DNA of 64,000 bases from Sepiola atlantica (GCA_963556195.1 OY744517.1:143392847-143456846); one strand, 5' to 3'. Shown: positions 13,313 to 23,843, counted from the first letter of the stretch. Numbers and translations: made by a program. The notes: generated from the sequence alone by a model not told the origin.

Positions 13313-13455
13313 TACTATTGACTACAGATGTGCAGACATATTTCAGCTGCAACTTTATTCCAAGTCCAGTTTCTTCAGGACGCAGTATATAAGAACAAAG
13401 CTGGTATGAAAAAAAGTCGCAGCTGAAACATGTATGCACATGTGTAGCCAAAAAT
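13313..13455. repeat. Small foldback with GCAGCTGAAACATGTATGCACATGT arms
   Basis: Arms of about 40 bp (13313-13353 and 13416-13455) are inverted around a spacer of about 60 bp containing TCCAGTTTCTTCAGG. The same structure lies at about 26156-26300 in the paralogous segment. The outer motif TGTAGCCAAAAATGTTTGTAT recurs alone at 39600-39620. Confidence 0.65.
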
Positions 13456-13629
13456 GTTTGTATTAATAAAGATTCATACTAAAATATAGGTATACATGTT
13501 ATTGAGGATAATCTTATAAACACTGTAGTTTCATTGGATTGACATCTGTGAACCAACAGCCATACGAATACTATATGTGTGTATATACAATTAAATACAC
13601 ATTGGTGTTGATAGAGTGGGGTATGATTG

Positions 13630-13942
13630 TGTGGTCAATCCGTGAAGACAAATATATAAAAAACAAATCTGGTGGCAAACCACAGTGGTTAATCTTTTTT
13701 AACGTCCAATTCTTTGTACTTCAGTCTCCTCTTTCAGCCTCACTCTGCTCTCACTACCGTTCTCTGCCCGCTCAATGAAAAGAGTACCGTTTATATACTA
13801 CTTTTTGCCCCACCTATGCAAATTGACTGTCAACTAGAGCCATCTAGCTTTCAAATTCTCCAAACAGCCAATTTGCAAAGGGGGACAACTCAAACCACAC
13901 TTTCTGGATCCATTCCTGGCTGGGGTAACTTTGCTAACCACA
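13630..13942. mobile_element. Solo LTR (313 bp) with perfect 5 bp target duplication
   Basis: The insertion starts TGTGGT and ends ACCACA, so it has TG...CA termini with 6 bp inverted ends. It is bounded by GATTG at 13625-13629 and GATTG at 13943-13947. The paralogous copy has a single GATTG at 26461-26465, the empty site. A TATA-like TTTATATACTAC occurs at 13788-13799. Size, termini and a 5 bp duplication fit an LTR left by recombination between the two LTRs of a Ty3/Gypsy-type element. The family is unknown; it does not match the LTRs at 9113 and 11169. Confidence 0.85.
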
Positions 13943-14361
13943 GATTGTTTTATTTCTATTCTACGAAACGCTCAGAAGTCTTCGCATAACCAAACAAGCC
14001 GATACGCGTATCCCAGTCTAATTCATTAATGTTTCTCACGTTTGATTAATAAATGCTGAACTTTGTAATATTTGTGTTATTCCAACTACTATCTTCAAAT
14101 TAATATTTATACTCACATGTTTCGGTCGATGTAGATTGCGATCTCTTTTCGGAATAATAGTCCGAATTATCCAAATGATACAAGTTATCAATTCTCATAT
14201 GAAAAATTAAGAAACATAAATGTTGTAACTATTCAGTATGTTCTGAACGATTTCTGAAGTTGTGTTTGTAATGCGTGATTTAACAGCTGTAATGTTTACA
14301 ACGATTGGTATGTTAGTATTACTTGCAGCATAGTAACCCACCGGTTACAGCTAACACACAC

Positions 14362-14505
<144 letters not shown>

Positions 14506-14719
14506 TCAGAGTTCTACTTTGGAAGACATCGTCAAATTATAAATCGACGCCAAGTTTTACAAGCAAGAATATTCGGCGTTACCATGATTGTATAAAGAAC
14601 ACTAGTTCTTTTGCGAGAAAAATGAAAATATATTTTTATTCTTATTTTTATATTTTATATTATGTACGGGTTTAGTATTTTTAAGACTCGTCAATATGGC
14701 TAGACACACACACACATTT

Positions 14720-14885
14720 TTTAATAAATATTAATTATGTTTACCTACAGGCAGTAGTGTTTCATGCCATATGCAATCATCAATGTAGGAAATGTTATTA
14801 CTGATGATCTAAGGATTCGAACTGATTCGCAAAGTGACTTACGACTCAGCAATCTACCCCAGTCCACCATTAATCAACACGGAAA
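14720..14885 (-). mobile_element. tRNA-derived SINE, copy a
   Basis: The minus strand shows an A-box-like TAGATTGCTGAG, then AGTTCGAATCC (B box, 14812-14822), then a body with CATTGATGATTGCATATGG, GAAAC and GTAAACATAATTAATA. The body shares the order of motifs (CTGATGA...GAAAC...GTA..ATAATTAA) with the SINEs at 39653, 40235, 52714 and 61655. Confidence 0.5.
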
Positions 14886-15080
14886 GTAGGAAATGTTAAG
14901 TCTATAATGTCAAATCGGCGGACACGCATAGCTAGCAGTCAGTAAGTGTTCAACTTATCCGACAAGGAACGTTGCTAAGCGCTTTAGTGTTACTGTCTGT
15001 TAATAAATTTACATAGAGGCCCATCCTTGTCTTCAAGGGAGAAGTAACAATATTTTGTGTTTATATTTATAATTTTTATC

Positions 15081-15091
<11 letters not shown>

Positions 15092-15166
<75 letters not shown>
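15092..15166. repeat. (TA)n microsatellite, left of transposon
   Basis: Uninterrupted TA up to the left end of the transposon at 15167. Confidence 0.97.
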
Positions 15167-15169
<3 letters not shown>

Positions 15170-16110
15170 GATGTTTCAAAAGTCTTGGGAACATTACAAA
15201 TGCGTATATCTCATGAACTATTCCAGGTAGAAAAATGAAACTGGTGCCATTTTAAAGCTTGCTTAATCAAGTTTTTGGTCATACTAATGATTTTCGTGTT
15301 ATCTTTCCAGGTGCAGTAATGGCGTTCTCTAAACAAGACAAGGCATTTTGCGTCCTCCAATTTGCAAAGACTGAATCGTGGACATGTGTTCAGCGTGCAT
15401 TTCGCAGGAAATTTAAAAAAGAAGCCCCTGAAAGGAAATCCATTGTCAGATGGCATGCTAAATTTGTGAAAGATGGGTGTTTGTGCCCAAGTAAGCGAAC
15501 AGGTCGCCCTTCAACTTCAGAAGATGCAGTTGAGCAAGTTCAGACAGCCTTTCAGCGGAGCCCCCGTAAATCAGTGAGAAGAGCCAGCAGGGAACTTCAG
15601 CTTGCTCCAGCAACTGTCTGGCGTGTCTTAAGGAAACGACTGCAAATGGTACCTTACAAGCTCAAGTTGGTCCAAAAGTTGAAGGACACTGATAAGCCAA
15701 TTCGCCGTGACTTTTGCATTGTAATGCAAGAGAAGTTGGAAGATAACGGCTTTGATGACCGGCTTGTTTTTAGCGATGAGGCGACCTTCCATCTGAATGG
15801 CAAAGTTAACAAGCATAACACTCGCATATGGGGTACTGAGAATCCTCATGAACTTCTTGAGCACGAGCGAGATTCACCAAAAGTGAACGTGTTTTGTGCA
15901 ATTTCCAAGATGCTGGAACGCGTTTGGCAGGAAATGGACTATCGACTAGATGTCTGCCGTGTGACGAATGGTGCTCATATTGAGCAACTTTGAAGATTCC
16001 CCACAAAACTTGAAACGTTAACCTTTTCAACGGTACCAATTTCATTTTTCAACTCCTAATAGTTTTTGAGTTATTAAAAATCGTTATGTTCCCAAGACTT
16101 TTGAAACACC

Positions 16111-16113
<3 letters not shown>
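15167..16113 (+). mobile_element. Tc1/mariner-superfamily transposon, internally deleted
   Basis: The terminal inverted repeats begin CAGG(A/G)TGTTTCAAAAGTC and continue through TTGGGAACAT. Similarity extends to about 90 bp, with AGAAAAATGAAACTGGTGCC on the left mirrored by GAAAAATGAAATTGGTACC on the right. Each end is followed by TA, inside what would be one continuous (TA)n array, as expected for TA-target duplication. The transposase inside has a clean internal deletion. The ends look competent for mobilisation by a full-length relative. Confidence 0.9.
15319..15993 (+). pseudogene. Truncated DDE transposase (224 codons)
   Basis: I chose the ATG at 15319 (MAFSKQDKAF) because related transposases start there; an upstream in-frame ATG at 15259 adds 20 codons that look like TIR-proximal non-coding sequence. 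The N-terminal helix-turn-helix region (about residues 5-110) includes KSIVRWHAKF, GRPSTSEDAVE and RRASRELQLAPATVWRVLR. The first catalytic Asp is in LVFSDEATFHLNGKVN (about residue 155). After KVNVFCAISK (about residue 197) the frame jumps to the family's C-terminal end, MLERVWQEMDYRLDVCRV. About a third of the usual protein is lost, including the second and third catalytic Asp. The deletion keeps the frame, so a short protein with the DNA-binding domain could in principle still be translated. It cannot catalyse transposition. Confidence 0.85.

Positions 16114-16189
<76 letters not shown>
16114..16189. repeat. (TA)n microsatellite, right of transposon
   Basis: Uninterrupted TA beginning at the right end of the transposon. 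Confidence 0.97.
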
Positions 16190-16193
<4 letters not shown>

Positions 16194-16770
16194 AAAGAAG
16201 CTTTGAGTCATTTTAAACAAAAAAAGAAAAGAAAGTAAAATGCAGTTCAAATTCCCAGAGAAACTAACTAAATCCAAGATATTGAAGACTTAACATTCGT
16301 TGGAAAATTAATGAATAAAAAAATAAGTAAATACAAAAAATAAAAAGGGGGGTTAAGTATCTAAGAGTGAAACAAAAACAGGAGACCTTAAGCGTCTAAT
16401 ATTAACACGGGGATCCTCAGCTGCTTACCAGGAAACTGTTTCGGAGATTTAAAAACAGGACAGTTATAATATTCATGGCTCTCCAATGGTACTGATAAAC
16501 TACCATTTCCCCAATAATCAAGTGTCGAAATAATTCAGCTTAAAATTTCACTAATATATACATAAATAAATAATAATAATAAAAAAATAATAATAATATA
16601 TTACCCTTAAGACTACCGTATGATATGATAATTTGCATATCAAATAACATTAATTATAACAATAATAATAATAAAAATAATAATAAAAAAAATAATAATA
16701 ATACTATCGAAACACTACATCCAAGAACCATTCTGCAATATGGTAGCTAGCAATAAAGCTATATAGGAAT

Positions 16771-16835
<65 letters not shown>

Positions 16836-17393
16836 CACATACTTTTAAAAAATAAAATAAGATATCAAAAGACCTAAAACTTATATATAATATTATTATT
16901 ATATTCCTTTTTATAATAAAGTGTAGAATGTTAGTAATAATAAGTAATTCGTTCTTTGTTTATGATTAGATGACCAGATGCGGAATTCCGTACGAAACTA
17001 CTACAAAACAAAGTAATTATAAACTTGGAAGAAGAAAACAAGTAAAAGCAAATCAAGGCCTAGAAGAAGGAATAAGACCAACATGCGGTTAGGCAAGACA
17101 TTCATCTTTTATTTGACTGTAGTTTAAACGGAAATCTTTATCAATGGCAAACGATTAAACCAATTATGCTGGATGAATAACGCACATGGTACACTACGTC
17201 ATTGAACAACCTCGTCTGAAGAATAAACGAAAACCAAAATATTGTATGATAATAATATATAGTGAAACGAAATATGAAAAAATAAATGAATGCGGTATGT
17301 AATTCAGTTTTTTTGAGCCTGGAGCGTTACCCCATTTTCTACCAGCACTGATGATACACACCTCCAGAAAAAAATGATTTATATATTTCAAAC

Positions 17394-17395
<2 letters not shown>
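16190..17395. other. AT-rich spacer with short A/T repeats
   Basis: Degenerate AAT runs at about 16570-16600 and 16660-16705, and a (TA)n array at 16774-16830. No gene seen. A 65-codon minus frame at 17194-17391 has no motif. Confidence 0.6.

Positions 17396-17484
<89 letters not shown>
17396..17484. repeat. (TA)n-(TG)n microsatellite
   Basis: About 38 TA units then six TG units. Confidence 0.97.
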
Positions 17485-17665
17485 AGCCGAAATAATTGTA
17501 TGCGAATAAAAACCGATTTTTAGTGAATTTGTAATAATTTGTTCCCTACATTTGATGTGGTTTCCATTATATTAAATTATGTTAATTAGAACTCTAGTCC
17601 TATACAATCGAGGTATTATAAAACCTTATATATGTATAATACAAATTTATATATAAAGTTTTAAA

Positions 17666-17671
<6 letters not shown>

Positions 17672-17732
<61 letters not shown>
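17672..17732. repeat. (TA)n microsatellite just 5' of a LINE
   Basis: About 30 TA units, ending 26 bp before the first recognisable LINE sequence. Confidence 0.97.
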
Positions 17733-17734
<2 letters not shown>

Positions 17735-17757
17735 TAAATATATATACGTATATGGAC

Positions 17758-19499
17758 ATTTTTTAATAGTGTGGTGAACAATAGTCAAACAACAATTCCC
17801 CCGCTATCCAACCACAATGATGTTTACACGGCAACTAATGAGGCTGAACTACTTGCCCAGCGTTTCGTCTTAAACTCCAATCCAGACTCCGCTAAACAAT
17901 CTCACTCAAATTTCCCATTCCGAACTCACGCTACACTTGATGACCTGACCACTACCCCATCTCATGTAATAGTAATGAAGAAATGTTCTACTGGACTGGC
18001 CCCTGTCGTCCCTAAACTCTACAACAAATGCCTTGCCAAATCTTGTTTCCCTGGTAGCTGGAAAATTGCATTTGTGGTACCAGTCTTCAAGAATTCTGAA
18101 CATAGAACTTACCCTCAGAATTATCGCTCCATCAGTCTACTCCCGCTTTTTGCTAACATTTTTGGAGTCCTAATCGATCTAGCGATAGTCTGTTTGATCG
18201 TTAATGCTAAACTTCTTACTGATTATCAGTATGGATTTAGACTAGCACAGTCTACTGCGGATATCCTAATGATCATCTCTGAACGCATATACCATACACG
18301 GGTCAACACAGGTGAAGCTAGGACGGTAGCGCTTGATATACCCAAAGCCTTTGACAAGGTCTGACATGAAGGTATTCTCATAAAAATTAATTTATATAGT
18401 ATTACTGGACGAATATTAAATATAATAAGATACTATTTATCCAATAGAAGGATCCAGGTTGTCCTCGATGGCAGTTCATCCGAACAACATGACATAAATG
18501 AATTGTACACTAGGGGTCGATCCTTTGACCTTTATTGTTCCTGATTCTCATAAACGACCTCCCTGATAACATTGTGGCTGAGATGAGTATATTAGCTGAC
18601 GATACCACGCTCTACTATCGTCATGTGGGTAAAACGTCCTCGCACATATTCGAGGCAATTGCCGAATCCTTAGAAAGTGACTTCCAGTATGTAATAGAAT
18701 GGAGTCACAAATGGATGCTAACATTCAATGCTGCTAAGACAAAGCTCCTTTCTTTCAACAACTATAAGAAACCTCTTCAACCACTGACTGCCATTGCAAA
18801 TAATACTCTACCTGAAAGTCCAACGTTCAAACACCTCGGCTTAACCTTCACATATACATATAACATGAATTGGAACACATACATAGAAGACATTGCTAGG
18901 GCTGCTGCAAACAAAGTGGGATCCCTCTACCGAGCTAGAAAACTTCTCACATCTGACAGTATCATATATTTTTTAAAAGCCACCTATGGAGTATTGTTGT
19001 CACATCTGGGATGCTGCACCATCCACTAGTCTCACCCTCTTAGACAAGGTTAAAAAAAGAGTCTCTAATCTGATAGGTCCTTCACTATCTACCAATCTAT
19101 AGCCCCTGCCCGATCGCCGCAATGTTGCATCGTTGTGATTGTTTTACTAGTACTTCAATGGAATGTGCTCTGATGAACTTGCTGCTTTGGTGCCTCTTCC
19201 ACGTTAATACAATCGACCAACTCGACAATCAGCTAAATCCCATCCATTCTACTGTCGAAATCCTTAGATACTGGAAAGCCTTATACTGCATAGCTTCTTT
19301 TCTCGAGCTGCTGGCCTTTGGAACTCCTCCCTGTCCCCTGTTTCTCCGACTGTACAGACATGCATAAATTTAAAACTAATGTGAACAAGCATCTTTCTGC
19401 ACACTTCCCAATTTAGGATGACCCTCAAAATATTCACTCTTATTCTCAGTAGCCCCTCACGTCTACAGTTGCAACTTGCCTTATTTGGGGCGAACTAAG

Positions 19500-19500
<1 letters not shown>
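17758..19500 (+). mobile_element. LINE family A (jockey/CR1-like), 5'-truncated copy
   Basis: It is collinear with the minus-strand copy at 45595-48610 from the point FNSVVNN onward, so the endonuclease half is missing. The reverse transcriptase region is followed by a 3' UTR ending near TTGCCTTATTTGGGGC (19475-19492). A (TA)n(GA)n array starts 3 bp later at 19503. The copy is probably a target-primed, 5'-truncated insertion that has since decayed. Confidence 0.85.
17771..19029 (+). pseudogene. LINE reverse transcriptase, broken
   Basis: The first open part (17771-18364) has PQNYRSISLLPLFANIF, DYQYGFR and motif A VALDIPKAFDKV with its catalytic Asp. A TGA then stands where related copies have Trp (KVWHEG). 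The GVPQGS-type motif is degraded near 18505-18530. The second part (18535-19029) has FLILINDLPDNI and motif C as ILADDTTLYY, where the usual first residue of YADD is Leu. It continues with EWSHKWMLTFNAAKTKLLSF and the conserved FKHLGLTFT. At least two stops and one frame change separate the parts. Jockey/CR1-type RT is the best fit. Confidence 0.85.

Positions 19501-19502
<2 letters not shown>

Positions 19503-19591
<89 letters not shown>
19503..19591. repeat. (TA)n-(GA)n compound microsatellite at LINE 3' end
   Basis: About 21 TA units then GA units with one AA interruption, immediately 3' of the LINE. Confidence 0.97.
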
Positions 19592-20054
19592 TATGTGTGT
19601 GTGTATGTGCATTATTTTCATCTATGTTTATCAAAATAAATATATGTTACATTTTGAGCACGTAAAAAATGGTAAAACGTTGCTGAAACGTGAAAAACAA
19701 CTGATTTCTTGTTTTGGTCATGCAAGTTTATCGACAGTTCGCAGAATGTTCGCAACATCCATAAGCTGAGATTTCAGCTTGAAAGGTGCATGTAAAACCT
19801 TGAGAATTGGACGTCAATCTTTTGAAGGTTAATATTGAAGCCGAGCCGAAAGACATTTGGGAAGTTTCAGAATGTATTGTGTGTAAAGATATAACATTAA
19901 AAATAATTGTAATGTGAATAAATTTGTTTTATTCCCCCCCCCCCATTATAAACGCTCGGACAAATGCTGTCTGTTTCGTGCTATTTTATCTTTATCGTCG
20001 TGAGTTTATTGAATAGATATTCATATGTTATGTTTCGGAATTTTTTAGATGAGG
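19592..20054. other. Spacer
   Basis: No gene recognised; a poly-C tract lies at 19935-19944. Confidence 0.5.
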
Positions 20055-20570
20055 ATTTATAATTTGGATTACTATTCTCAACATGGTTAGTATACTCGTA
20101 ACGTTTCGGTCAATGCAACTTCCGATCATCTCCGTTTCGAAATTTTAACCTTTTCCCGTAGTTCAACTTGGGAATATTCATCGTGAACTCGGGAACCAAT
20201 ACGTAATTTCAAATTGGACCCTTTATTTAATCCACAGCGGTAGATTGTCCATATAGAGTTATAGCGTAATGGTTTTTTTGTTTAACCATAATTTTTGAGT
20301 GACAGTCATTTGGAGGTTAAAGGTTCAAGCCTTACTACATGCGATATAACTAAGAAAAACGTAAATTAATGCTTTCACCTGGTCATGGCTGACAGAATGA
20401 GAACAATCTACGCCCGTGGATTAAATAAAAGTTGCTCGAAATTCCGTCCAGGTTTCTTAAGTTCGATATAGAGATTTCGAAATTCGATTAGAAGTTCGAA
20501 AAGATGAAGCTGAAGAAGGTCGGTGATTGCATCGGCCTAAACGTTGTTAATATAACAAGCAAAATCCATC
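20055..20570. mobile_element. Foldback MITE, second full copy, carrying an insert
   Basis: The left arm has GGATTACTATTCTCAACATGG then CGTAACGTTTCGGTC; the right arm has GGCCTAAACGTTGTTAATATAAC and a matching outer end. The inner TTTATTTAATCCAC at about 20222-20235 is mirrored by GTGGATTAAATAAA at about 20418-20431. The middle (about 20247-20415) is unrelated to the copy at 2621-2926. It has a B-box-like GGTTCAAGCC at about 20324-20333, so it may be a nested tRNA-type SINE. Confidence 0.65.
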
Positions 20571-20743
20571 TGTTTCCTTTTGTAAAACATCTTCTGGGGC
20601 TAATTCTAGTATTTCGGGTTTCCAATGAATCCTATGGTGTTTTCATGATTTTTCGGGATTTCATTGCAAACAGAGAAACTTTTAGCTTTACTCCAAGTCT
20701 GCCGGGGAATCATGTAGACTGTTTATATTGACAAAATAAATAA

Positions 20744-20799
20744 TCTACAAAAAACAATAGCGTCTCAGAGTTGTCTGAGACGCCATTGTTTTTTGTAGA
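20744..20799. repeat. 56 bp near-perfect hairpin
   Basis: Two 26 bp arms (20744-20769 and 20774-20799) pair with a single A/G mismatch around a 4-base loop GTTG. The arms run TCTACAAAAAACAAT... and contain GTCTCAGA at the loop end. Both arms are far too alike for chance. Confidence 0.9.
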
Positions 20800-20971
20800 A
20801 TTCCGTTAGAAACCGATACGCTTATCATCGCTTCTTTTTGAATCACACAAAAGAAGAATATTTGACGATATTTCGATGTTGTCATTTTCACCATGTCACA
20901 GTGGGCCAAAACAGGTTTTTGGAGACATTTGGGCATAACTTTAGTTTTACTTGTTCATATAAGCTGTTTGA

Positions 20972-21182
20972 GGGCTCGTTAGAAGCAAAATTTCAAGAGC
21001 TTTTCGGAAAAATCAAAAAAAATTCATAAAATCCATTTTTCGGGGGTCTGGGGTCGAATTTCCATATTTGGGCATAACGGCCCAAAATCACATTTTTGGC
21101 CATATCTTGGCACAAAATTGATCATAGAAGCTCGTTAGAAGCGAAATCTGAGGGCCTTTCTAAAAAATCAAAAAAAATCTGG
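20972..21182. repeat. Diverged direct repeat upstream of the unknown ORF
   Basis: A block reading GCTCGTTAGAAGC(A/G)AAAT, then GAGCTTTTC/GGCCTTTCT, then AAAAATCAAAAAAAAT occurs at about 20972-21023 and again at about 21130-21179, about 158 bp apart. Each follows a GGGCATAAC-type stretch. Confidence 0.65.
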
Positions 21183-21337
21183 TAACATGTGACATGAAGT
21201 AGTATTTGACACACTTCTTTTCTTTCATTTGCACACCTTTTTACACACTTTAATTTCCTGTCAAAGCATTTTACAGGAAATCACTACAGAATTTTCAAAT
21301 CTTTGTTTTGTTTATTTAGATAGAGTTACTATCAAAA

Positions 21338-21877
21338 ATGGAAGCGGTCAGCGATAACGCACTTTTCCAAGTGTTTACTGTAGAAGATGCAAAAACTAGA
21401 GACCATCTATCCATCACCACATGTGTTCAATTGCTGGAGCAAAAGTATCTCATCCAGTTAACAGAGGAGCAGAAAGACGAGGTCAAGAAGTCGCTCAAAA
21501 GATACCATTCGCTGAAGAAACGACGATATACAGATAAACGGATTGCTGTTAACTGGGATGAGCTGAGCGCACTAGGTGAAGTTGAAAATGTTGTGTTCCG
21601 CTATTACAAGAACCCCTCGACGCAAACTGCATCCAGGAAAAGGCCCCCTGAAGAGTTGGGCAGCCGCAAACAGTTGTTGAGAAGAACCAATGATATCTGG
21701 GCAAAAATTCAGGCAGTGGCTGCAGGGGAGAAAGTGACTTCTTCCCAATTGATGGGGTTACTCCTTACTCGTTGCTCTGATCAGGAGTCGAGAGATTTTG
21801 GTAATGCTCTTTGGAGCAAGTCCACACGTGACACAAGCGAGAAACTTCCGGCTTGTTTTTTGAAAAATCTGGGATAG
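21338..21877 (+). CDS. Unrecognised 179-aa ORF
   Basis: An uninterrupted frame of 179 codons from ATG (context TCAAAAATGG) to TAG. It is clearly richer in G and C than its surroundings and not made of simple repeats. The product would be hydrophilic, with no membrane segment or signal peptide. It contains a Lys/Arg-rich stretch (about residues 55-67, LKRYHSLKKRRYTDKR), an acidic/aromatic stretch (about 70-90) and a basic linker (TASRKRPPEELGSRKQLLRR, about 99-118), then a helical-looking C-terminal part including LMGLLLTRCS. I recognise no family. Flanking DNA on both sides is repetitive (a diverged direct repeat upstream, a stem around the stop), so it may be carried by an unclassified transposon, with one exon or a 5' exon of its product. 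A host exon is also possible. No intron signals were defined. Confidence 0.45.
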   Translation: MEAVSDNALFQVFTVEDAKTRDHLSITTCVQLLEQKYLIQLTEEQKDEVKKSLKRYHSLKKRRYTDKRIAVNWDELSALGEVENVVFRYYKNPSTQTASRKRPPEELGSRKQLLRRTNDIWAKIQAVAAGEKVTSSQLMGLLLTRCSDQESRDFGNALWSKSTRDTSEKLPACFLKNLG

Positions 21878-21959
21878 GGCACATAGATCTGCTTGGTTTT
21901 TCATAATCTATACCTGCATACCTTTCAGAAACATATATGGTTTGTATGTGCCCTATCCC
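21871..21959. repeat. Perfect 15 bp inverted repeat spanning the ORF stop
   Basis: GGGATAGGGCACATA at 21871-21885 is perfectly mirrored by TATGTGCCCTATCCC at 21945-21959, with a 59-base loop. The TAG stop (21875-21877) lies inside the left arm. It could be an mRNA stem at the end of the ORF or an internal transposon feature. Confidence 0.85.
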
Positions 21960-22319
21960 GGTTTACAAATTATTTTCTGATGAATATAGAATTTTATCGC
22001 TAATTTGAGCCAAAAAAAGAGGGAAATTTAGCTCAAATTTTCCTAATTTCTTTCATAAAAAGAGCTAAAAATCGACAAATTGGGTCCCAAAGTGGTCTAT
22101 TTTTGCATTTTCACAAATGGTTATCAATAAACCAAAAAAATATGCAATAATAAGTAATTCCACACTGACTTTTGGAATTTAATCATGGAAATCTGAAAAT
22201 TATAATTTTTGGGGGAAAAATCGTGGATGTTTCGCGTGAGCTGGAGAAAAATGCGAAATATCACGAATTCAATGTTGCATATTTTTTCGACCGTTTAACG
22301 ATTTGACTTACTATTTTTT
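21960..22319. other. AT-rich flank of the unknown ORF
   Basis: Contains a short inverted pair, TTTGAGCCAAAAAAAGAGGG..AAATTTAGCTCAAA, at about 22001-22038. No frame seen. Confidence 0.5.
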
Positions 22320-23019
22320 TTGTTGAATCAGGAATATAGAGTAGTTTATAAAAACACCAAACATCAGCAATTCCTCCCACATTCTTTTTTGCCTAATGCC
22401 CACCCCCCAGCTCACTGTGCATGTATACGTTTCGGACTGTTATCTTCATTATGGTCATTATGTGAACAACGTTTCGACTTCTGTAAGCCCCGAACTTATA
22501 ATATGAGGTGGTGAATACTTTTAAAATGTGTCTCACTATCATACGCATCCTTGATATACAACGGTTTGGCAAAGACATGACAGAAGTAAATAGACACCCA
22601 TATCATCACTAATAACGAAGATTGATGCCAGAGGATCCTGGTCGACCTAGGCAAGATAATATTGATTATTTTCTTTATCCGATGACTTTGACAATCACAG
22701 GTTTGCGGCGATTTCATGCTGATGAATTCCACCTTCAGATTAACCTATAACATATTTCCTCTGAAACTTTGAAAACTGTAATGCTTCTTTAACTCATGGC
22801 ATATTAAAATTCTTTTTATGGAAATCGCTCAAGACAAGGCAATTTTCCCCCCTTTGTCAGAAACATCGCCCACGGAATGTGAGGACTAAAGGGCCAAATA
22901 AGGGAAGTGAGAGTTACGAGGTTGTCGAAAGCAAACCCCGGGTTCACTTTCTACTCTCCTTGTGATATATGATAAATGATAGATATATTTATATTTGAAC
23001 ACACATTAAATGGTAATTA
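22320..23019. other. Spacer with MITE-arm scraps
   Basis: GTTTCGGACTGTTATCTTCATTATGG (about 22430) and AACAACGTTTCGACTTCTG (about 22467-22485) resemble the foldback family arms. No gene. Minus frames here lack motifs. Confidence 0.45.
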
Positions 23020-23295
23020 GTATAAAATATTGAGTTTTCGAACTTTTACTTCCGTTTTGTACGGCTCCGAGTGTTATCCGTCGACGAAGGAAGCAGAAAA
23101 AGCTCCAGTCATGAAGACAAAGATGTTGTGTTTAATGTCAGGTCTGACCAGATTCAACCATGTCCGAAGTTACCCCGAGCTAAGACAAAACGAGAGGAAA
23201 TCGTGTAATCTACACAAATTATGAGACTATCGCGAGAATGAGATTCAGGATGGAGACTCCTGGGAAAGGAAGATGACAGAAACAAATAAGATCTA
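23020..23295 (+). pseudogene. LINE RT C-terminal fragment (RTE-like)
   Basis: The plus frame at 23030-23224 includes VLYGSECYPSTKEAEKAPVM, then KTKMLCLMSGLTRFNHVR. This follows the pattern LYG.ECW...........M..KML..M.G.TR.D..R, which is typical of the end of LINE reverse transcriptases of the RTE/BovB-like kind. The frame stops at 23224, and the following bases still read as related sequence. No other part of the element is recognisable. Confidence 0.6.
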
Positions 23296-23740
23296 AGGAC
23301 TGTCGGTTTTCAGCCTAACCAAGCCTTTGACCAGGTATAGTTGAGAAATCGAGTGCAGACTCCACTTGAAAAATGACTTTGAATGTTTCAAACTTAAAAC
23401 ATGTACGTTTGTTATTTATTTCTTATCCTTTTTTTACTGATGGGTCACTAGTTTTTTTTTCGGCCTTAATAACTATAATATATATTTTATGAAGTTCTCC
23501 TGAATACTCGTCTGTAGTAGCAATACTGAACTGGCATTGACAAAAGCACATGTACGTTTAATGCATTATCCTAATCTTTTTCACTCGCTCCTTTTCGCAT
23601 TATTTTTCTCTTAATTCCTTCCTCTTGTTTCTTCGTTACACTACTTGTTTTTTTTTGTTTTGTTCTTGTTTTCTGTTTGTTTTGTTTTTCAATTGTTCTA
23701 TCCAATAAATTTACGAGTGTATAACTTGATGAACTTTGAA
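23296..23740. other. Spacer, T-rich
   Basis: Poly-T and TTTTG-rich segments; no gene. Confidence 0.5.
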
Positions 23741-23756
23741 TGTTGTATTCAGACAT

Positions 23757-23780
23757 ACACACACATATACACACACATAT

Positions 23781-23840
<60 letters not shown>
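23757..23840. repeat. (CA)n/(TA)n compound microsatellite
   Basis: CACATA-type units pass into about 22 TA units. Confidence 0.95.

Positions 23841-23843
<3 letters not shown>

Larger units (their letters stand above)
12690..14352. repeat. Copy 1 of a 1.36 kb duplicated segment (with insertion)
   Basis: The segment is collinear with 25512-26870. Both share ACGTGGGCTCTGC near the start, TAATACACGTCTGAGGATCGGG, GTGAACCAACAGCCATA and the final TTTACAACGATTGGTATGTT...CCGGTTACAGCT. Copy 1 is longer by about 300 bp, which the solo LTR at 13630-13942 accounts for. Both copies contain the same small foldback (about 13313-13455) and a shortened MITE (about 14070-14185), so these were present before duplication or belong to the repeat itself. 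No coding content. Confidence 0.85.
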
